Source: Kluyvera ascorbata ATCC 33433
Lineage (GTDB): Bacteria > Pseudomonadota > Gammaproteobacteria > Enterobacterales > Enterobacteriaceae
DNA: 64,000 nucleotides
Direction of reading: 5' to 3'
Assembly (NCBI RefSeq): GCF_000735365.1
Contig: NZ_JMPL01000008.1
Coordinates: 21,281 to 85,280 of the forward strand
Shown here: piece by piece, positions 54,597-64,000 of the stretch
Layout of the letters: each line of letters opens with the position of its first letter
How positions within the stretch are numbered: the first letter of the stretch is position 1
The notes under the pieces: generated by a model
What the model saw: the letters and a program-made list of their open reading frames with translations, nothing else
Told to the model about the DNA's origin: nothing
The model's database searches: none
Program-made: the position numbers and the translations under genes

Positions 54597-55913
54597 TTAA
54601 GACTTGGTCGATTGCTCGAAGCGACGCAGCAGCTGATTCCCGCGCTCTACCGCAGAGTCCAGCGCCTGCTGAGGCGTTTTCTTACCGGTCCAGACGCTTT
54701 CCAGTTCTTCATCCACGATGGTACGAATCTGCGGCATGTTGCCCAGACGCAGACCTTTAGTGAACGGCAACGGTGGCTTGTTCAGCATCTGACGCGTGGC
54801 GATGTCGGCACCAGGGTTCTTGTCATAGAAGCCCTGCTGACGGGTCAGGTCATACGCGGCGGTAGTGATTGGCAGGTAGCCGGTTTTCTGGTGCCATTCG
54901 GCCGCAATTTCCGGCTTCGCCAGGAACTCGAGGAATTTCGCCACGCCGGTGTAGGTTTCTTTGTCTTTACCCTGCATCACCCACAGGCTTGCCCCGCCGA
55001 TAATGGCGTTCTGCGGTGCGCCCTTCACGTCGGCATCGTAAGGCATCATGCCCACGCCGTAGTTGAATTTGGCGTACTGACGAATGTCGGCCAGCGAGCC
55101 GGAAGAGGCGGTGGTAATGGCGCAGTCACCGTTATAGAACTTCTCGGTGGACTCATCTTTACGGCCGAAGTAGCTGAAATCACCCTTCTTGTTCAGTTCT
55201 TCCAACAGCGCGATGTGTTTCACCTGCTCTGGCTTGTTGAACTCCAGTACCGCATCGGTACCGTCGAAGCCGTTGTTTTTGGTGGCAACCGGCAGGCCGT
55301 GCCAGGCGCTGAAGTTTTCAATCTGGATCCAGCCCTGCCAACCGCTGGCGTAGCCGCACTTCATACCGGCTGCTTTCAGCTTCGCGGTGTAGGCCGCCAG
55401 ATCCTGCCAGGTTTTCGGCGGCTGGTTCGGGTCTAAACCGGCTTTCTTAAAGGCGTCTTTGTTGTAGTACAGCACCGGGGTGGAGCTGTTAAACGGCTGC
55501 GACAGCAGGTGCCCGGTTTTGGAGTCGGTGTAGTAACCGGAAACCGTCGGCACAAACTGAGATTCATCGAACTTGATACCGGCTTCGTCAAACACCTGAT
55601 ATACCGGCTTAATCGCTTTTGACGCCATCATGGTGGCGGTACCGACTTCATACACCTGCAAAATTGCCGGGGCGTTACCGGTACGGAACGCAGCAATGCC
55701 TGCACTCAGGCTCTGCTCGTAGTTGCCTTTGTACACCGGCTGAATTTTGTAATCCGGGTTGGCGGCGTTAAAGCGCTGCGCCAGAGAGTCAACCTCTTTA
55801 CCCAGCTCACCTTCCATTGAATGCCAGAATGGAATAGTGGTCACCGCCATAGCCTGACCTGCGAATGCCAGACTCATTGCCAATCCTAAAGCTGTATGTC
55901 GTAACGATATCAT
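54597..55913 (-). CDS. ugpB: Glycerol-3-phosphate-binding protein UgpB
   Basis: 438 residues, the K-12 length. A signal peptide ([26 protein letters not shown]) is followed by the family-1 extracellular solute-binding fold ([60 protein letters not shown]). It binds glycerol-3-phosphate or glycerophosphodiesters in the periplasm. First gene of ugpBAECQ; a PhoB-type region lies upstream. Confidence 0.98.
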   Translation of the reverse strand: MISLRHTALGLAMSLAFAGQAMAVTTIPFWHSMEGELGKEVDSLAQRFNAANPDYKIQPVYKGNYEQSLSAGIAAFRTGNAPAILQVYEVGTATMMASKAIKPVYQVFDEAGIKFDESQFVPTVSGYYTDSKTGHLLSQPFNSSTPVLYYNKDAFKKAGLDPNQPPKTWQDLAAYTAKLKAAGMKCGYASGWQGWIQIENFSAWHGLPVATKNNGFDGTDAVLEFNKPEQVKHIALLEELNKKGDFSYFGRKDESTEKFYNGDCAITTASSGSLADIRQYAKFNYGVGMMPYDADVKGAPQNAIIGGASLWVMQGKDKETYTGVAKFLEFLAKPEIAAEWHQKTGYLPITTAAYDLTRQQGFYDKNPGADIATRQMLNKPPLPFTKGLRLGNMPQIRTIVDEELESVWTGKKTPQQALDSAVERGNQLLRRFEQSTKS

Positions 55914-55976
55914 CGGTTATCTCTCTTTTTGTGCCGGGATGCGCGATATCACGCGTTTTATGTTCGCGGGGGTAAC

Positions 55977-55996
55977 ATGACATGCTCGAATGACAG
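55977..55996 (-). promoter_or_regulatory. Candidate PhoB-binding segment upstream of ugpB
   Basis: The minus strand reads CTGTCATTCGAGCATGTCAT, with two TGTCAT half-sites. The match to the pho box (CTGTCAT repeats at 11-base spacing) is imperfect, since here they lie 13 apart. ugp is known to be PhoB-controlled in E. coli, so a pho box is expected in this region. Confidence 0.5.
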
Positions 55997-56109
55997 AAAA
56001 ATAACTTTTTTATTACAAAAAAAGATAGTAAGGCGACAAAGGGATGGCAAGGCGGTGACGGTTCTAAGAAGGGAAAGTGGGAGCTATGACACGTATAGAG
56101 AAAGTACCG

Positions 56110-56141
56110 CCCCCGGGGTCGGCGCAAGCGCCTCGCCCGGG
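56110..56141. repeat. REP copy left of the phd-doc module
   Basis: A 32-base REP unit (CCCCCGGGGTC then GGCGCAAGCGCCTCGCCCGG) just beyond the doc stop. It matches the copy at 56853-56884 at 30 of 32 positions, in the same orientation. Confidence 0.85.
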
Positions 56142-56172
56142 CTACGGGTTGCCCGCCGAAGTGCCTCCGGGG

Positions 56173-56541
56173 TTATCCACGCAAGCGGGAGGCTATTTGC
56201 TCCAGCGTCAACTGGCCCGCAGCAGCCTCAACCGTCATCGCCACATAATCCGGATTGGCCGCGAGCGTAATACCATTGCGCTTTAAAAACAGCAGCGTGA
56301 TAAACAGCGCGGTGCGCTTATTACCATCATTGAAAATATGCCCCCGCGATATGGCCAGCAGATGCATTGCTGCCAGTAGCCACACGTCAGTCACACCCTC
56401 ATATTCGATCCGGTTAAGCACCCGATACATTAACGCTTCCGCACGTCCGGGATCGGGCATGCCCACAACACCAGGCGTAACGCGGAGCAGCCTGTCATGA
56501 AACGCTATTATCTCTTCCGCTGAGATAATCTGAAGGTTCAT
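56173..56541 (-). CDS. doc: Doc-family toxin (Fic fold)
   Basis: 122 residues. The Doc/Fic active-site motif is HIFNDGNKR at residues 68-76 (H68, D72, N74, K75, R76); the classic Doc motif has DAN where this has DGN, a common variant. Length matches P1 Doc (126). Doc toxins phosphorylate EF-Tu and halt translation. Its start overlaps the antitoxin stop by 4 bases, so the pair is one transcript. The pair sits between ugpB and livF, a place without genes in K-12, and is bordered by REP copies. Confidence 0.9.
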   Translation of the reverse strand: MNLQIISAEEIIAFHDRLLRVTPGVVGMPDPGRAEALMYRVLNRIEYEGVTDVWLLAAMHLLAISRGHIFNDGNKRTALFITLLFLKRNGITLAANPDYVAMTVEAAAGQLTLEQIASRLRG

Positions 56542-56759
56542 TTATCCGCCAACTCCTCAATCTCGTTGCCGTGAATCGCCATGATGGCCGCAAATTCATC
56601 GTCGAGTCTGGCTGCCTGATAGCGCTCAAACTCTTCAGCGCTAATGATGACCGCAGGTTTATGCCCACGACGTGTGATGGTGACAGGTACGCCCGTCACA
56701 GCGCTCTCCAGCACTTCGGCTAGATTCTGTCGTGCCTCGCTATAGTTAATCGTACGCAT
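56538..56759 (-). CDS. phd: Phd/YefM-type antitoxin
   Basis: 73 residues from MRTINYSEARQNLAEVLESA; an in-frame start 20 codons upstream would run through the operator and is rejected. The N-terminal Phd fold (INYSEARQNLAEVLESAVTGVPVTITRRGHKPAVIISAEEFERYQ) binds DNA; the acidic C-terminal tail (DDEFAAIMAIHGNEIEELADK) binds the toxin. It neutralises Doc and represses its own promoter. Translation coupled to doc by a 4-base overlap. Confidence 0.9.
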   Translation of the reverse strand: MRTINYSEARQNLAEVLESAVTGVPVTITRRGHKPAVIISAEEFERYQAARLDDEFAAIMAIHGNEIEELADK

Positions 56760-56773
56760 AGAGACCTCCATAG

Positions 56774-56807
56774 TTGTACGTTTTAATTGTACAACATATA
56801 TGTACAA
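56774..56807 (-). promoter_or_regulatory. phd-doc operator (repeated TTGTAC sites)
   Basis: A palindrome TTGTACA-N7-TGTACAA (56787-56807) and a further TTGTAC at 56774-56779 lie immediately upstream of the antitoxin start. Repeated palindromic half-sites are typical of Phd operators; binding is inferred. Confidence 0.7.
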
Positions 56808-56808
56808 A

Positions 56809-56830
56809 AAAAGAGCCATCAGGCTCTTTT
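56809..56830 (-). terminator. Terminator after the liv operon
   Basis: AAAAGAGCC-ATCA-GGCTCTTTT, a 9-bp stem with A-rich sequence on the plus strand, giving a T tract for the minus-strand liv transcript. It stands between livF and the phd promoter. Confidence 0.85.
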
Positions 56831-56852
56831 AAATATCTTCGTGCTGAAAGTT

Positions 56853-56884
56853 CCCCCGGGATTGGCGCAAGCGCCTCGCCCGGG
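56853..56884. repeat. REP copy right of the phd-doc module
   Basis: A 32-base REP unit (CCCCCGGGATT then GGCGCAAGCGCCTCGCCCGG) between the terminator and livF, matching the copy at 56110-56141 at 30 of 32 positions. Confidence 0.85.
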
Positions 56885-56895
56885 GTTGCAGGAAA

Positions 56896-57609
56896 TTAAC
56901 CGCCAAGGTACGCGCTGCGCACCGCTTCGTTCGCCAGCAGTGCATCACCGGTGTCTTCCAGCACCACGTGACCGTTTTCCAGTACGTAGCCGCGGTCGGC
57001 GAGCTTCAGCGCCTGGTTGGCGTTCTGCTCGACGAGGAAGATGGTCATGCCCTGCTTACGCAGCTGCTCGATGGTGTCGAAGATCTGCTGGATGATAATC
57101 GGAGCCAGACCCAGAGAAGGCTCATCAAGCAGCAGCAGACGCGGCTGGCTCATCAGCGCACGGCCAATTGCCAGCATCTGCTGTTCACCGCCGGACATGG
57201 TTCCCGCACGCTGGATGCGGCGCTCAAGCAGACGTGGGAACAGGTCGTACACCCACTTGATGCGCTCCTGGAACTGGTCGCGGTCGGCGAAAAAGCCGCC
57301 CATCGCCAGGTTCTCTTCCACCGTCATGCGCGAGAAGACGCGGCGCCCTTCCGGAACAATCGCGACCGCTTCACGCATGATTTTTGCCGTCTGCCAGTCG
57401 GTAATGTCTTTATCATCAAAGACAATGCGTCCGCTGGTGGCGCGCGGGTCGCCGCATAATGTGCCGAGCAGCGTGGTTTTCCCCGCGCCGTTGGCGCCAA
57501 TCAGAGTAACGATTTCACCCTGATTAATATGCAGGCTGACGTCGTGCAGCGCCTGAATCTTGCCGTAGTGGGCGCTGACTTTATCAAACGATAACATCAC
57601 TTTATCCAT
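56896..57609 (-). CDS. livF: Branched-chain amino acid ABC transporter ATPase LivF
   Basis: 237 residues from MDKVMLSFDKVSAHYG, the K-12 length; a start four codons earlier is possible but extends into livG. Walker A GANGAGKTT, signature MSGGEQQMLAIGRAL, Walker B LLLLDEPSLGLAP, H loop VEQNANQ. One of two ATPases driving LIV-I/LS uptake. It begins 1 base after the livG stop region and is the last gene of livKHMGF. Confidence 0.98.
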   Translation of the reverse strand: MDKVMLSFDKVSAHYGKIQALHDVSLHINQGEIVTLIGANGAGKTTLLGTLCGDPRATSGRIVFDDKDITDWQTAKIMREAVAIVPEGRRVFSRMTVEENLAMGGFFADRDQFQERIKWVYDLFPRLLERRIQRAGTMSGGEQQMLAIGRALMSQPRLLLLDEPSLGLAPIIIQQIFDTIEQLRKQGMTIFLVEQNANQALKLADRGYVLENGHVVLEDTGDALLANEAVRSAYLGG

Positions 57610-57610
57610 A

Positions 57611-58378
57611 TTATGCCTCACCCAGATAAGCGCGGATCACGTCCGGGTTGTTGCGGATCTCTTCCGGCGTACCGTTCGCCAGCGGCGTACCCTGATTCAC
57701 CACGTAGATGCGATCGGAAATGCCCATCACCAGCTTCATATCGTGCTCAATCAGCAGGATAGTGGTGTTGTGATGGTTACGCAGCTCGGCAATCAGCTCG
57801 TCCAGCTCTTTGGTCTCTTTCGGGTTAAGGCCTGCCGCCGGTTCGTCGAGCATCAGGATTTCCGGCTGCGTCACCATGCAGCGGGCAATCTCCAGACGAC
57901 GCTGGTCGCCGTAGGCCAAGTTACTGGCCTGACGGTTGGCATGCTCTAACAGGCCGATACGCTCAAGCCAGGTGGCGGCGCGGTCCAGCGCTTCGCTCTG
58001 CGCGCGCTTGAACGATGGCGTTTTCAGCAGGCCGGAGAAGACCCCGGTCTTCAGCTGCTGGTGCTGTGCCACCAGCAGGTTTTCAATCACCGTCATTTCA
58101 CGGAACAGACGCACGTGCTGGAAGGTACGCACCACGCCCATACGGGCAATCTGCTGGCCCGGCAGCCCTTCCAGGTGCTGGTCGCGCAGCATAATGGTGC
58201 CGCCGGTCGGCTTGTAGAAGCCGGTCAGGCAGTTAAAGACCGTGGTTTTCCCCGCGCCGTTCGGGCCAATCAGGGAGACGATTTCCTGAGGATGCAGCTC
58301 CAGCGCCACGTTGTTGACCGCCAGCAGGCCGCCAAAACGCATCATCAGGCCGTTAACGGATAATAATGGCTGACTCAT
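57611..58378 (-). CDS. livG: Branched-chain amino acid ABC transporter ATPase LivG
   Basis: 255 residues, the K-12 length. Walker [10 protein letters not shown], signature [16 protein letters not shown], Walker [15 protein letters not shown] loop IEHDMK. Forms the ATPase heterodimer with LivF. Overlaps the livM stop by 4 bases. Confidence 0.98.
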   Translation of the reverse strand: MSQPLLSVNGLMMRFGGLLAVNNVALELHPQEIVSLIGPNGAGKTTVFNCLTGFYKPTGGTIMLRDQHLEGLPGQQIARMGVVRTFQHVRLFREMTVIENLLVAQHQQLKTGVFSGLLKTPSFKRAQSEALDRAATWLERIGLLEHANRQASNLAYGDQRRLEIARCMVTQPEILMLDEPAAGLNPKETKELDELIAELRNHHNTTILLIEHDMKLVMGISDRIYVVNQGTPLANGTPEEIRNNPDVIRAYLGEA

Positions 58379-59655
58379 GCCTGCTCTCCTTCTTTCGCTT
58401 TCCCGTTTTTCAACTTCATCTGTACACGGGTCATCGGCAGAAGCCCCTGCGGACGCCAGATCATCATCAGGACCATCAGGCCGCCGAGCATCAGCATGCT
58501 GTATTCGTTAAAGTCACGCATCAGCTCGCGCGAGACCACCAGCAGAATTGCCGCAAGGATCACCGCAAACTGCGAGCCCATCCCGCCCAGTACCACAATC
58601 GCCAGCACGAAGGCCGACTCGGCAAAGGTGAAGGATTCCGGGCTGACAAAGCCCTGGCGCGCGGCGAACAGCGTACCGGCAAAACCGGCGAACGCGGCGC
58701 TGATGGTAAAAGCGGTCAGCTTGATGCGCGTTGGGCTCAGGCCCAGCGAGCGACAGGCGATTTCGTCTTCACGCAGCGCTTCCCACGCGCGGCCCAGCGG
58801 CATACGCAGCAGGCGGTTGATGACGAACAGGCTCAGCACCACCAGCAGCAGCGCCACCAGATAAAGGAAGATAACGCGGTCAGACGGGTCGTACTTAACG
58901 TTAAAGAAGTTACTGAAGGTATCCCAGCCGCCTTCACGGGCGCTGCGGCTGAACTCCAGACCGAAGAAGGTCGGTTTCGGGATCTGGCTGATACCGTTCG
59001 GGCCACCGGTGATTTCGGTGTTGTTGAGCAGCAGGATACGGACAATTTCACCGAAGCCTAAAGTCACAATCGCCAGATAGTCACCGCGCAGACGCAGTAC
59101 CGGGAAGCCGAGCAGGAAGCCCGCCGCCGCCGAGACCAGCCCGGCGATTGGCAGACATGTCCAGAAGCCGAGACCGTAATAATGGTTCAGCAACGCGAAG
59201 GTATAGGCGCCGATGGCATAGAAGCCGCCGTAGCCCAGTACCAGCAGGCCGGAAAGCCCCACCACCACGTTCAGGCCGAGGCCAAGGATGATGTAAATCA
59301 TGGTCAGGGTGGCGATATCCACCGTACCGCGCGAGACCATAAACGGCCACGCCACGGCAATCACCAGCAGCGCCACCAGGAACAGTTTCTGCTTAACCGT
59401 CGAGCCATCAATAGCGGGCAGAATAAACTTCGGCCCAGAGACGCTTTTCAGCCCCTTCTGGAACAGCGGTCGCAGCATCTGGAAGAAAAACACCACCGCG
59501 GTGCCGATAAAGATCCACTGCCAGCGGATATCCGCCGCGCTGCCGACCACCAGTTTAGTGCCATCAAGCTGCAACTGAACGCCCATAAAGACGCCCGCCA
59601 GCACAAAGAACATGGCGGCAGAGAGCAGCGCCATCGCAAATTGCATCGGTTTCAT
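58375..59655 (-). CDS. livM: Branched-chain amino acid ABC permease LivM
   Basis: 426 residues (K-12 425). About ten membrane segments; family blocks are [39 protein letters not shown] and the EAA-like [23 protein letters not shown]. With LivH it forms the inner membrane path. Overlaps livH by 4 bases. Confidence 0.97.
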   Translation of the reverse strand: MKPMQFAMALLSAAMFFVLAGVFMGVQLQLDGTKLVVGSAADIRWQWIFIGTAVVFFFQMLRPLFQKGLKSVSGPKFILPAIDGSTVKQKLFLVALLVIAVAWPFMVSRGTVDIATLTMIYIILGLGLNVVVGLSGLLVLGYGGFYAIGAYTFALLNHYYGLGFWTCLPIAGLVSAAAGFLLGFPVLRLRGDYLAIVTLGFGEIVRILLLNNTEITGGPNGISQIPKPTFFGLEFSRSAREGGWDTFSNFFNVKYDPSDRVIFLYLVALLLVVLSLFVINRLLRMPLGRAWEALREDEIACRSLGLSPTRIKLTAFTISAAFAGFAGTLFAARQGFVSPESFTFAESAFVLAIVVLGGMGSQFAVILAAILLVVSRELMRDFNEYSMLMLGGLMVLMMIWRPQGLLPMTRVQMKLKNGKAKEGEQA

Positions 59656-60578
59656 ACTTTCTCTACCTCCGGGCGGCCCAGGATGCCGGTCGGCATCACC
59701 AGCAGCACCACGATCAGCAGCGCGAACGACACAACGTCTTTATATTCGGTGCTCAGGTACGCTGAGGACAACGCTTCCGCAATGCCGAGGATAAGCCCGC
59801 CAATCATCGCCCCAGGAATACTACCGATACCGCCGAGTACCGCCGCGGTGAAGGCTTTCATCCCGGCCATAAAGCCGATGTACGGGTTGATAACGCCGTA
59901 GAACTGACCCAGCAGTACGCCCGCCACCGCCGCCATCGCTGCGCCGATGACAAACGTCAGGGCAATCACACGGTCGGTGTTAATGCCGAGCAGGCTCGCC
60001 ATTTTCAGGTCTTCCGCGCAGGCACGGCAGGCGCGTCCCATGCGGGAGTAGCGGATAAACAGCGTCAGCGCCAGCATAGCAACGAAGGTTACAATCCAGA
60101 TAACCAGCTGCATGGTGGTGATAGAGGCGGAGAAGTTTTCGCTGCTGCCGACAATCCACTGACCGTTAAACAGGCTCGGCAGCGCGATGTCGCGCGAACC
60201 TTCGGTCAGGCTGACGTAGTTTTGCAGGAAGATAGACATCCCGATGGCGGAAATGAGCGCAATCAGGCGCTTGGAGCTACGCACCGGACGGTAAGCCACC
60301 CGTTCAATACTCCAGCCGTAGGCGCTGGCAATCACAATCGCCCCGATGAAGCCGGCAGCGACCAGCAGCCAGCCGGTATCGATGCCCATCATCATCAGCG
60401 CGGCGATGATCATAAAGGAGACATAACTACCGATCATGTAAACCTCGCCGTGGGCGAAGTTGATCATGCCGATAATCCCGTACACCATGGTGTAACCGAT
60501 GGCGATCAGTGCATAGGTGCTTCCCAGCGTTACGCCGTTAAACATCTGCTGCACAAAGTAGAGAACCTGCTCTGACAT
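59652..60578 (-). CDS. livH: Branched-chain amino acid ABC permease LivH
   Basis: 308 residues, the K-12 length. About eight membrane segments with [30 protein letters not shown] at the N-terminus and the loop [22 protein letters not shown]. Partner of LivM. A 54-base gap separates it from livK. Confidence 0.97.
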   Translation of the reverse strand: MSEQVLYFVQQMFNGVTLGSTYALIAIGYTMVYGIIGMINFAHGEVYMIGSYVSFMIIAALMMMGIDTGWLLVAAGFIGAIVIASAYGWSIERVAYRPVRSSKRLIALISAIGMSIFLQNYVSLTEGSRDIALPSLFNGQWIVGSSENFSASITTMQLVIWIVTFVAMLALTLFIRYSRMGRACRACAEDLKMASLLGINTDRVIALTFVIGAAMAAVAGVLLGQFYGVINPYIGFMAGMKAFTAAVLGGIGSIPGAMIGGLILGIAEALSSAYLSTEYKDVVSFALLIVVLLVMPTGILGRPEVEKV

Positions 60579-60632
60579 ATATTAGCCTTTTGCTACCCCT
60601 GCGAATCTACGCCCGCCAGGGGGAAATGAAGG

Positions 60633-61742
60633 TTACTTCACCGCGGTGGATGAGCCGTCGGCATGCCACTGGAAGACCCCGAACTCAAATCCTTTCAGAT
60701 CGCCTTTGTCATCCCAGCTCAGCGGCCCAATCACGGTTTTCGCACCGTTTGCTTTCAAGTCTTTAATCAGCGCCTGCGGGTCATCGCTACCGGTACGCTC
60801 CATGGCGGTCGCCAGAGACTGCACGGCGGCGTAGGTGATCCAGACGTATGGCCCGGTTGGATCTTTCTTCTGCGCTTTCAGGGCATCGACGATAGCGCTG
60901 TTTGTCGGATCCTGGTCATAGCGTTTTGGCATGGTCACCAGCATGCCCTCCGCCGCGTTACCCGCGATGTTCGACAGCGAAGCGTTGCCCACACCTTCTG
61001 GACCCATAAACTGGGTTTTCAGGCCTACCGCACGCGCCTGGCGCAGCATCTGTCCCATTTCCGGGTAGTAGCCACCGTAGTAAACGAAGTCGATATTCTC
61101 TTTTTGCAGACGCGCAATCAGCGCGGAGAAGTCTTTTTCACCGGCAGTAATCCCGTCGAAGAAGACGATATTGGCTTTCCCGGCCTTCAGACCTTCCTGT
61201 ACGGAACGCGCCAGACCTTCACCGTACTGCTGCTTGTCGTGAATAATGGCGATGCGCTGCGGCTTCACTTTATTCAGGATGTAGTTGGCGGCGGTTGGGC
61301 CCTGGGAGGAGTCCAGGCCAGCGGTACGCATGATGTAGTGGTAGCCACGCTGGGTCAGCTCTGGGTTGGTCGCGCCCGGAGAGATCATCAGAATGCCTTC
61401 ATCTTCATAGATGTCAGAAGCCGGCTGCGTGGAGGAAGAGCAGAGGTGGCCAATCACATATTTAATGCCGTCGTTGACGATTTTGTTGGCAACCGCCACC
61501 GCTTGTTTCGGGTCACAGGCGTCGTCGTACTCAACGCCCACCAGTTTGTCGCCTTTGATGCCGCCCTTGGCGTTGATGTCTTTAATGGCCTGACGCGCGC
61601 CGTTGAACTCCATATCGCCCCACTGCGCGACTGGACCAGACATGGCGCCGACGACGGCAACCTTAATATCCTCAGCCATCGCCGCGTGTGACATAGCCAG
61701 CGCGATCATCCCTGCGATTACTGTTTTTGTATTCCTTTTCAT
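60633..61742 (-). CDS. livK: Leucine-specific binding protein LivK
   Basis: 369 residues, the K-12 length. A signal peptide ([26 protein letters not shown]) precedes a periplasmic-binding fold with CDPKQAV and [31 protein letters not shown], where the conserved Cys pair sits. It binds leucine and delivers it to LivHMGF. First gene of livKHMGF. Close paralogue of livJ at 62659-63762. Confidence 0.97.
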   Translation of the reverse strand: MKRNTKTVIAGMIALAMSHAAMAEDIKVAVVGAMSGPVAQWGDMEFNGARQAIKDINAKGGIKGDKLVGVEYDDACDPKQAVAVANKIVNDGIKYVIGHLCSSSTQPASDIYEDEGILMISPGATNPELTQRGYHYIMRTAGLDSSQGPTAANYILNKVKPQRIAIIHDKQQYGEGLARSVQEGLKAGKANIVFFDGITAGEKDFSALIARLQKENIDFVYYGGYYPEMGQMLRQARAVGLKTQFMGPEGVGNASLSNIAGNAAEGMLVTMPKRYDQDPTNSAIVDALKAQKKDPTGPYVWITYAAVQSLATAMERTGSDDPQALIKDLKANGAKTVIGPLSWDDKGDLKGFEFGVFQWHADGSSTAVK

Positions 61743-62185
61743 ACTTCGGGATCCCCATTCGTGATGTCGTGTTTACACGTCGTGGCGTGTATATATTTTG
61801 TTGTTTGATGGTTAAAAAGCATTCTGTACTTTTAATATACAACGCTACTTTTGCCATTATCTTTAATGGGTTAGCGCAGCTTTTTAGCGAAATACAGACT
61901 AAATTCTCTATTTTTCAGTCTATTAAGAAAAGATAATATTCTGATTTTTGCCATAGATAAACAAAAAAAGCCCGAGCAACAGCATAAAATAACGACACAA
62001 TAAGCCGAATAAAATGCTAGTTTTTAGGTTAAAACTCTGAGTATTTTTCGATCCATGATGTTTCAAACTGTCTGCATAGATAACGAAAAATTAATCCCCT
62101 ACTGAACAAGCCAAAAAAGAGAAAGCTTCCGACAGAATAAATTGAGTACACTGACCCCCATTTTCGAGATTTGAGCAAACTGCCC
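61743..62185. other. Divergent livK / panM intergenic region
   Basis: About 440 bases, strongly AT-rich and without a believable gene. It must hold the livK promoter, which in E. coli is repressed via Lrp and leucine, and the panM promoter. An 80-codon minus-strand open frame at 62029-62271 overlaps the panM start and looks like chance. No clear operator was found. Confidence 0.6.
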
Positions 62186-62569
62186 ATGAAGCTGACCATC
62201 ATTCGTTTAGAAACCCTGAGCGACCAGGACCACATCTGCCTCGGTAAAATCTGGCCTGCACAATCCCCCAACGAGCAGCACCTTGATGAGACTCACCGCC
62301 TGTACGCCGCCCGTTTTAACGAGCGCCTGCTGGCAGCGGTAGAAGTCACACTGGGCAATGACCAGGGCGTGCTTAACGGTTTGTGCGTACGCGAAGTTAC
62401 CCGCCGCCGCGGCGTGGGGCTGTATCTGGTTGAAGAAGTGATGCGCGATAACCCACAGATCAGCCGCTGGACGTTGAGCAAAGCAGGCGTGGAAGAGAGC
62501 CTGGAAATGGCCGCATTTGCCAAAGCGCTGGGCTTTACGATGCATGCAGAGGGCTGGGTTCGAGGGTAG
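62186..62569 (+). CDS. panM: PanD maturation factor PanM
   Basis: 127 residues from MKLTIIRLETLSDQDH, the K-12 length; a TTG five codons earlier is rejected. GNAT fold with VREVTRRRGVGLYLVEEVMRDNP (acetyl-CoA loop, about 72-90). It binds acetyl-CoA and triggers self-cleavage of aspartate decarboxylase PanD, the source of beta-alanine for pantothenate. Divergent from livK and convergent with livJ. The C-terminal third (TLSKAGVEESLEMAAFAKALGFTMH) differs from K-12 more than the core does. Confidence 0.95.
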   Translation: MKLTIIRLETLSDQDHICLGKIWPAQSPNEQHLDETHRLYAARFNERLLAAVEVTLGNDQGVLNGLCVREVTRRRGVGLYLVEEVMRDNPQISRWTLSKAGVEESLEMAAFAKALGFTMHAEGWVRG

Positions 62570-62570
62570 T

Positions 62571-62646
62571 GCCGATCCCGGCGTCGGCTAACGCCTCGGC
62601 CGGGCTACCGTAATGTAGCCAGGCCGAGCGTAGCGACGCCGGGGTA
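62571..62646. repeat. REP pair (BIME) between panM and livJ
   Basis: GATCCCGGCGTCGGC...GCCGGGCTAC and GTAGCCAGGCCGAGCG...GACGCCGGGG form an inverted REP pair between two convergent stops. Confidence 0.85.
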
Positions 62647-62658
62647 GCATCGAACGAA

Positions 62659-63762
62659 TTACTTCGCGTCGGTCGCCGTACCGTTAGCGTGCCAGTTAAA
62701 GATGCCGAATTCGAAGCCTTTCAGGTCACCTTTCTCATCCCACGACAGCGGACCCATGACGGTATCCACGGTGTTGGCTTTCAGGTATTTGGCAATCTCA
62801 GCCGGATCGTCAGAGTGGTTCAGGCCCGCCTGCAGGGACTGCAGCGCAGCGTAAGTGGTCCATACGAACGCGCCGCTTGGATCCTGTTTCTTCGCCTTGA
62901 TAGCATCTACGATTGGTTTGTTCGCTGGAACCTGGTCGTAGTTCTTAGGTTTCGTCACCAACAGACCTTCCGCAGAATCACCCGCGATGTTGGACAGCGA
63001 CACGTTTGCCACGCCTTCCGGCCCCATGAACTGGGTTTTCAGGCCAGCAGCACGCGCCTGACGCAGGATCTGGCCCATCTCAGGGTGGTAACCACCGAAG
63101 TAAACAAAGTCGATGTTCTCTTTCTTCAGGCGCGCAACCAGCGTGGAGAAGTCTTTCTCACCAGCAGTGATACCGTCGAAGAAGACCACGTTCGCGCCGC
63201 CTTTCTTCAGACCATCCTGTACCGCGCGTGCCAGACCTTCACCGTACTGCTGCTTATCGTGAACAACGGCGATGCGCTGTGGCTTCACTTTCTCGAGAAT
63301 GTATTTCGCCGCGGTTGGGCCCTGGTCGGAGTCCAGACCGGTAGTACGCAAAATCAGCTTGTAGCCACGCGCCGTCAGTTCCGGTGCGGTCGCCGCTGGG
63401 GTGATCATCAGAATGCCTTCGTCTTCATAGATATCAGACGCTGGCTGCGTGGAGGAGGAGCAGAGGTGACCAATGACGTATTTGATCCCGTCGTTCACCA
63501 CTTTGTTCGCTACCGCAACCGCTTGTTTCGGGTCACAGGCATCATCATATTTTACGATTTCCAGCTTATTGCCTTTGATACCGCCCTTGGCGTTAATGTC
63601 GGCAACCGCCTGAGTCGCACCGCTGAACTCCTGGTCACCGTACTGCGCAACCGGGCCGGACATCGCGCCAACAACAGCAACTTTAATATTTTCTGCTAAT
63701 GCCATATTGCTGAATGCCAGTGCAATACATCCTGCCAGTAACGCTTTACCCTTCATTTTCAT
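62659..63762 (-). CDS. livJ: Leu/Ile/Val-binding protein LivJ
   Basis: 367 residues from [23 protein letters not shown] (signal peptide, cleavage before ENI), the K-12 length. In-frame codons up to 63819 run into the leader and are rejected. The mature domain has [24 protein letters not shown] and [31 protein letters not shown]. It feeds leucine, isoleucine and valine to the LivHMGF permease. Monocistronic. The 200-base AT-rich leader is the expected place for Lrp control. Confidence 0.97.
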   Translation of the reverse strand: MKMKGKALLAGCIALAFSNMALAENIKVAVVGAMSGPVAQYGDQEFSGATQAVADINAKGGIKGNKLEIVKYDDACDPKQAVAVANKVVNDGIKYVIGHLCSSSTQPASDIYEDEGILMITPAATAPELTARGYKLILRTTGLDSDQGPTAAKYILEKVKPQRIAVVHDKQQYGEGLARAVQDGLKKGGANVVFFDGITAGEKDFSTLVARLKKENIDFVYFGGYHPEMGQILRQARAAGLKTQFMGPEGVANVSLSNIAGDSAEGLLVTKPKNYDQVPANKPIVDAIKAKKQDPSGAFVWTTYAALQSLQAGLNHSDDPAEIAKYLKANTVDTVMGPLSWDEKGDLKGFEFGIFNWHANGTATDAK

Positions 63763-63965
63763 CCTGAGGTTCCCCATTGTTATGGTTATTGCATTTGTTG
63801 TGATGTTGTTATTTAGCACATTATTCTTATATCAGACACATGGTAAGTATAAGATATTAATATTAAGGGACGCTGCCTGTGCTTTTGCAGCATACTCTGC
63901 TAAAACATACCCCATTTTTATGAATTTGAAACGTTAATTTTGACGGATTTGTAACGCAAAAATGA

Positions 63966-63994
63966 CAAAAAAAAGCCACTCATCGGAGTGGCTT
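63966..63994 (-). terminator. Terminator of the gene before livJ (probably rpoH)
   Basis: AAGCCACTC-ATCG-GAGTGGCTT, 9-bp stem with A8 on the plus strand, giving T8 to a minus-strand transcript entering from beyond the window. In E. coli the gene in that place is rpoH. Confidence 0.8.
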
Positions 63995-64000
63995 GGGAGT

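Noticed and set aside
56077-56286. A short + strand frame crossing the REP and the doc end
   Set aside because: It is built from REP sequence and the complement of doc.
62029-62271. An 80-codon minus-strand frame between livK and panM
   Set aside because: It overlaps the panM start, lies in AT-rich control DNA and resembles no known protein.

Overview
The window is a chromosomal stretch of an Enterobacteriaceae member. Gene order and protein sequences follow the E. coli K-12 interval from pckA to just short of rpoH almost gene for gene (pckA, envZ-ompR, greB, yhgF/tex, feoABC, bioH, gntX, nfuA, gntT, malQP, malT, glpRGE, glpD, glgPACXB, asd, yhgN, gntUK, gntR, yhhW, yhhX, ryhB, yhhY, ggt, yhhA, ugpQCEAB, livFGMHK, panM, livJ). 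Several extra or missing genes show it is not E. coli itself. An Enterobacter/Klebsiella/Leclercia-type relative is likely, but the genus cannot be settled by eye.

Layout: 1-1.3 kb holds the end of pckA and an inserted HigB/HigA-type toxin-antitoxin pair. 1.3-6.5 kb is EnvZ/OmpR osmosensing plus the transcription factors GreB and Tex. 6.6-10.1 kb is ferrous iron uptake (feoABC, with Fur- and FNR-like sites) and a DUF1471 secreted peptide. 10.2-14 kb is bioH, gntX, nfuA and the gluconate permease gntT. 14.2-22 kb is maltodextrin metabolism and its activator MalT. 22.2-23.6 kb is an extra GPH-family sugar transporter where K-12 has rtc genes. 23.6-27.4 kb is the glycerol-3-phosphate regulon (glpR, glpG, glpE, glpD). 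27.5-30.2 kb is a foreign-looking SF1 helicase with a DUF2726 nuclease-like tail. 30.4-39.8 kb is the glycogen operon. 40-45 kb is asd, yhgN and the gntR/gntKU gluconate genes with clear GntR operators. 45-48.7 kb is a pirin, an oxidoreductase, a bactofilin, the iron-stress sRNA RyhB and an acetyltransferase. 48.8-55.9 kb is gamma-glutamyltranspeptidase and glycerol-3-phosphate uptake (ugp). 56.1-56.8 kb is an inserted Phd/Doc toxin-antitoxin pair flanked by near-identical REP copies. 56.9-63.8 kb is the branched-chain amino acid ABC transporter with panM, ending at the probable rpoH terminator.

The core genes work as carbon-storage and carbon-scavenging modules (maltodextrin, glycogen, glycerol-3-P, gluconate) under CRP and local regulators, with iron control at feo and ryhB. 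The accessory genes all sit at junctions between core operons, and several are bordered by REP elements or terminators. The most unusual items are the lone helicase-nuclease protein, the bactofilin gene whose stop codon lies in the tip of the antisense RyhB terminator, and the REP-flanked phd-doc module. No rRNA, tRNA, CRISPR array, insertion sequence or prophage was seen.
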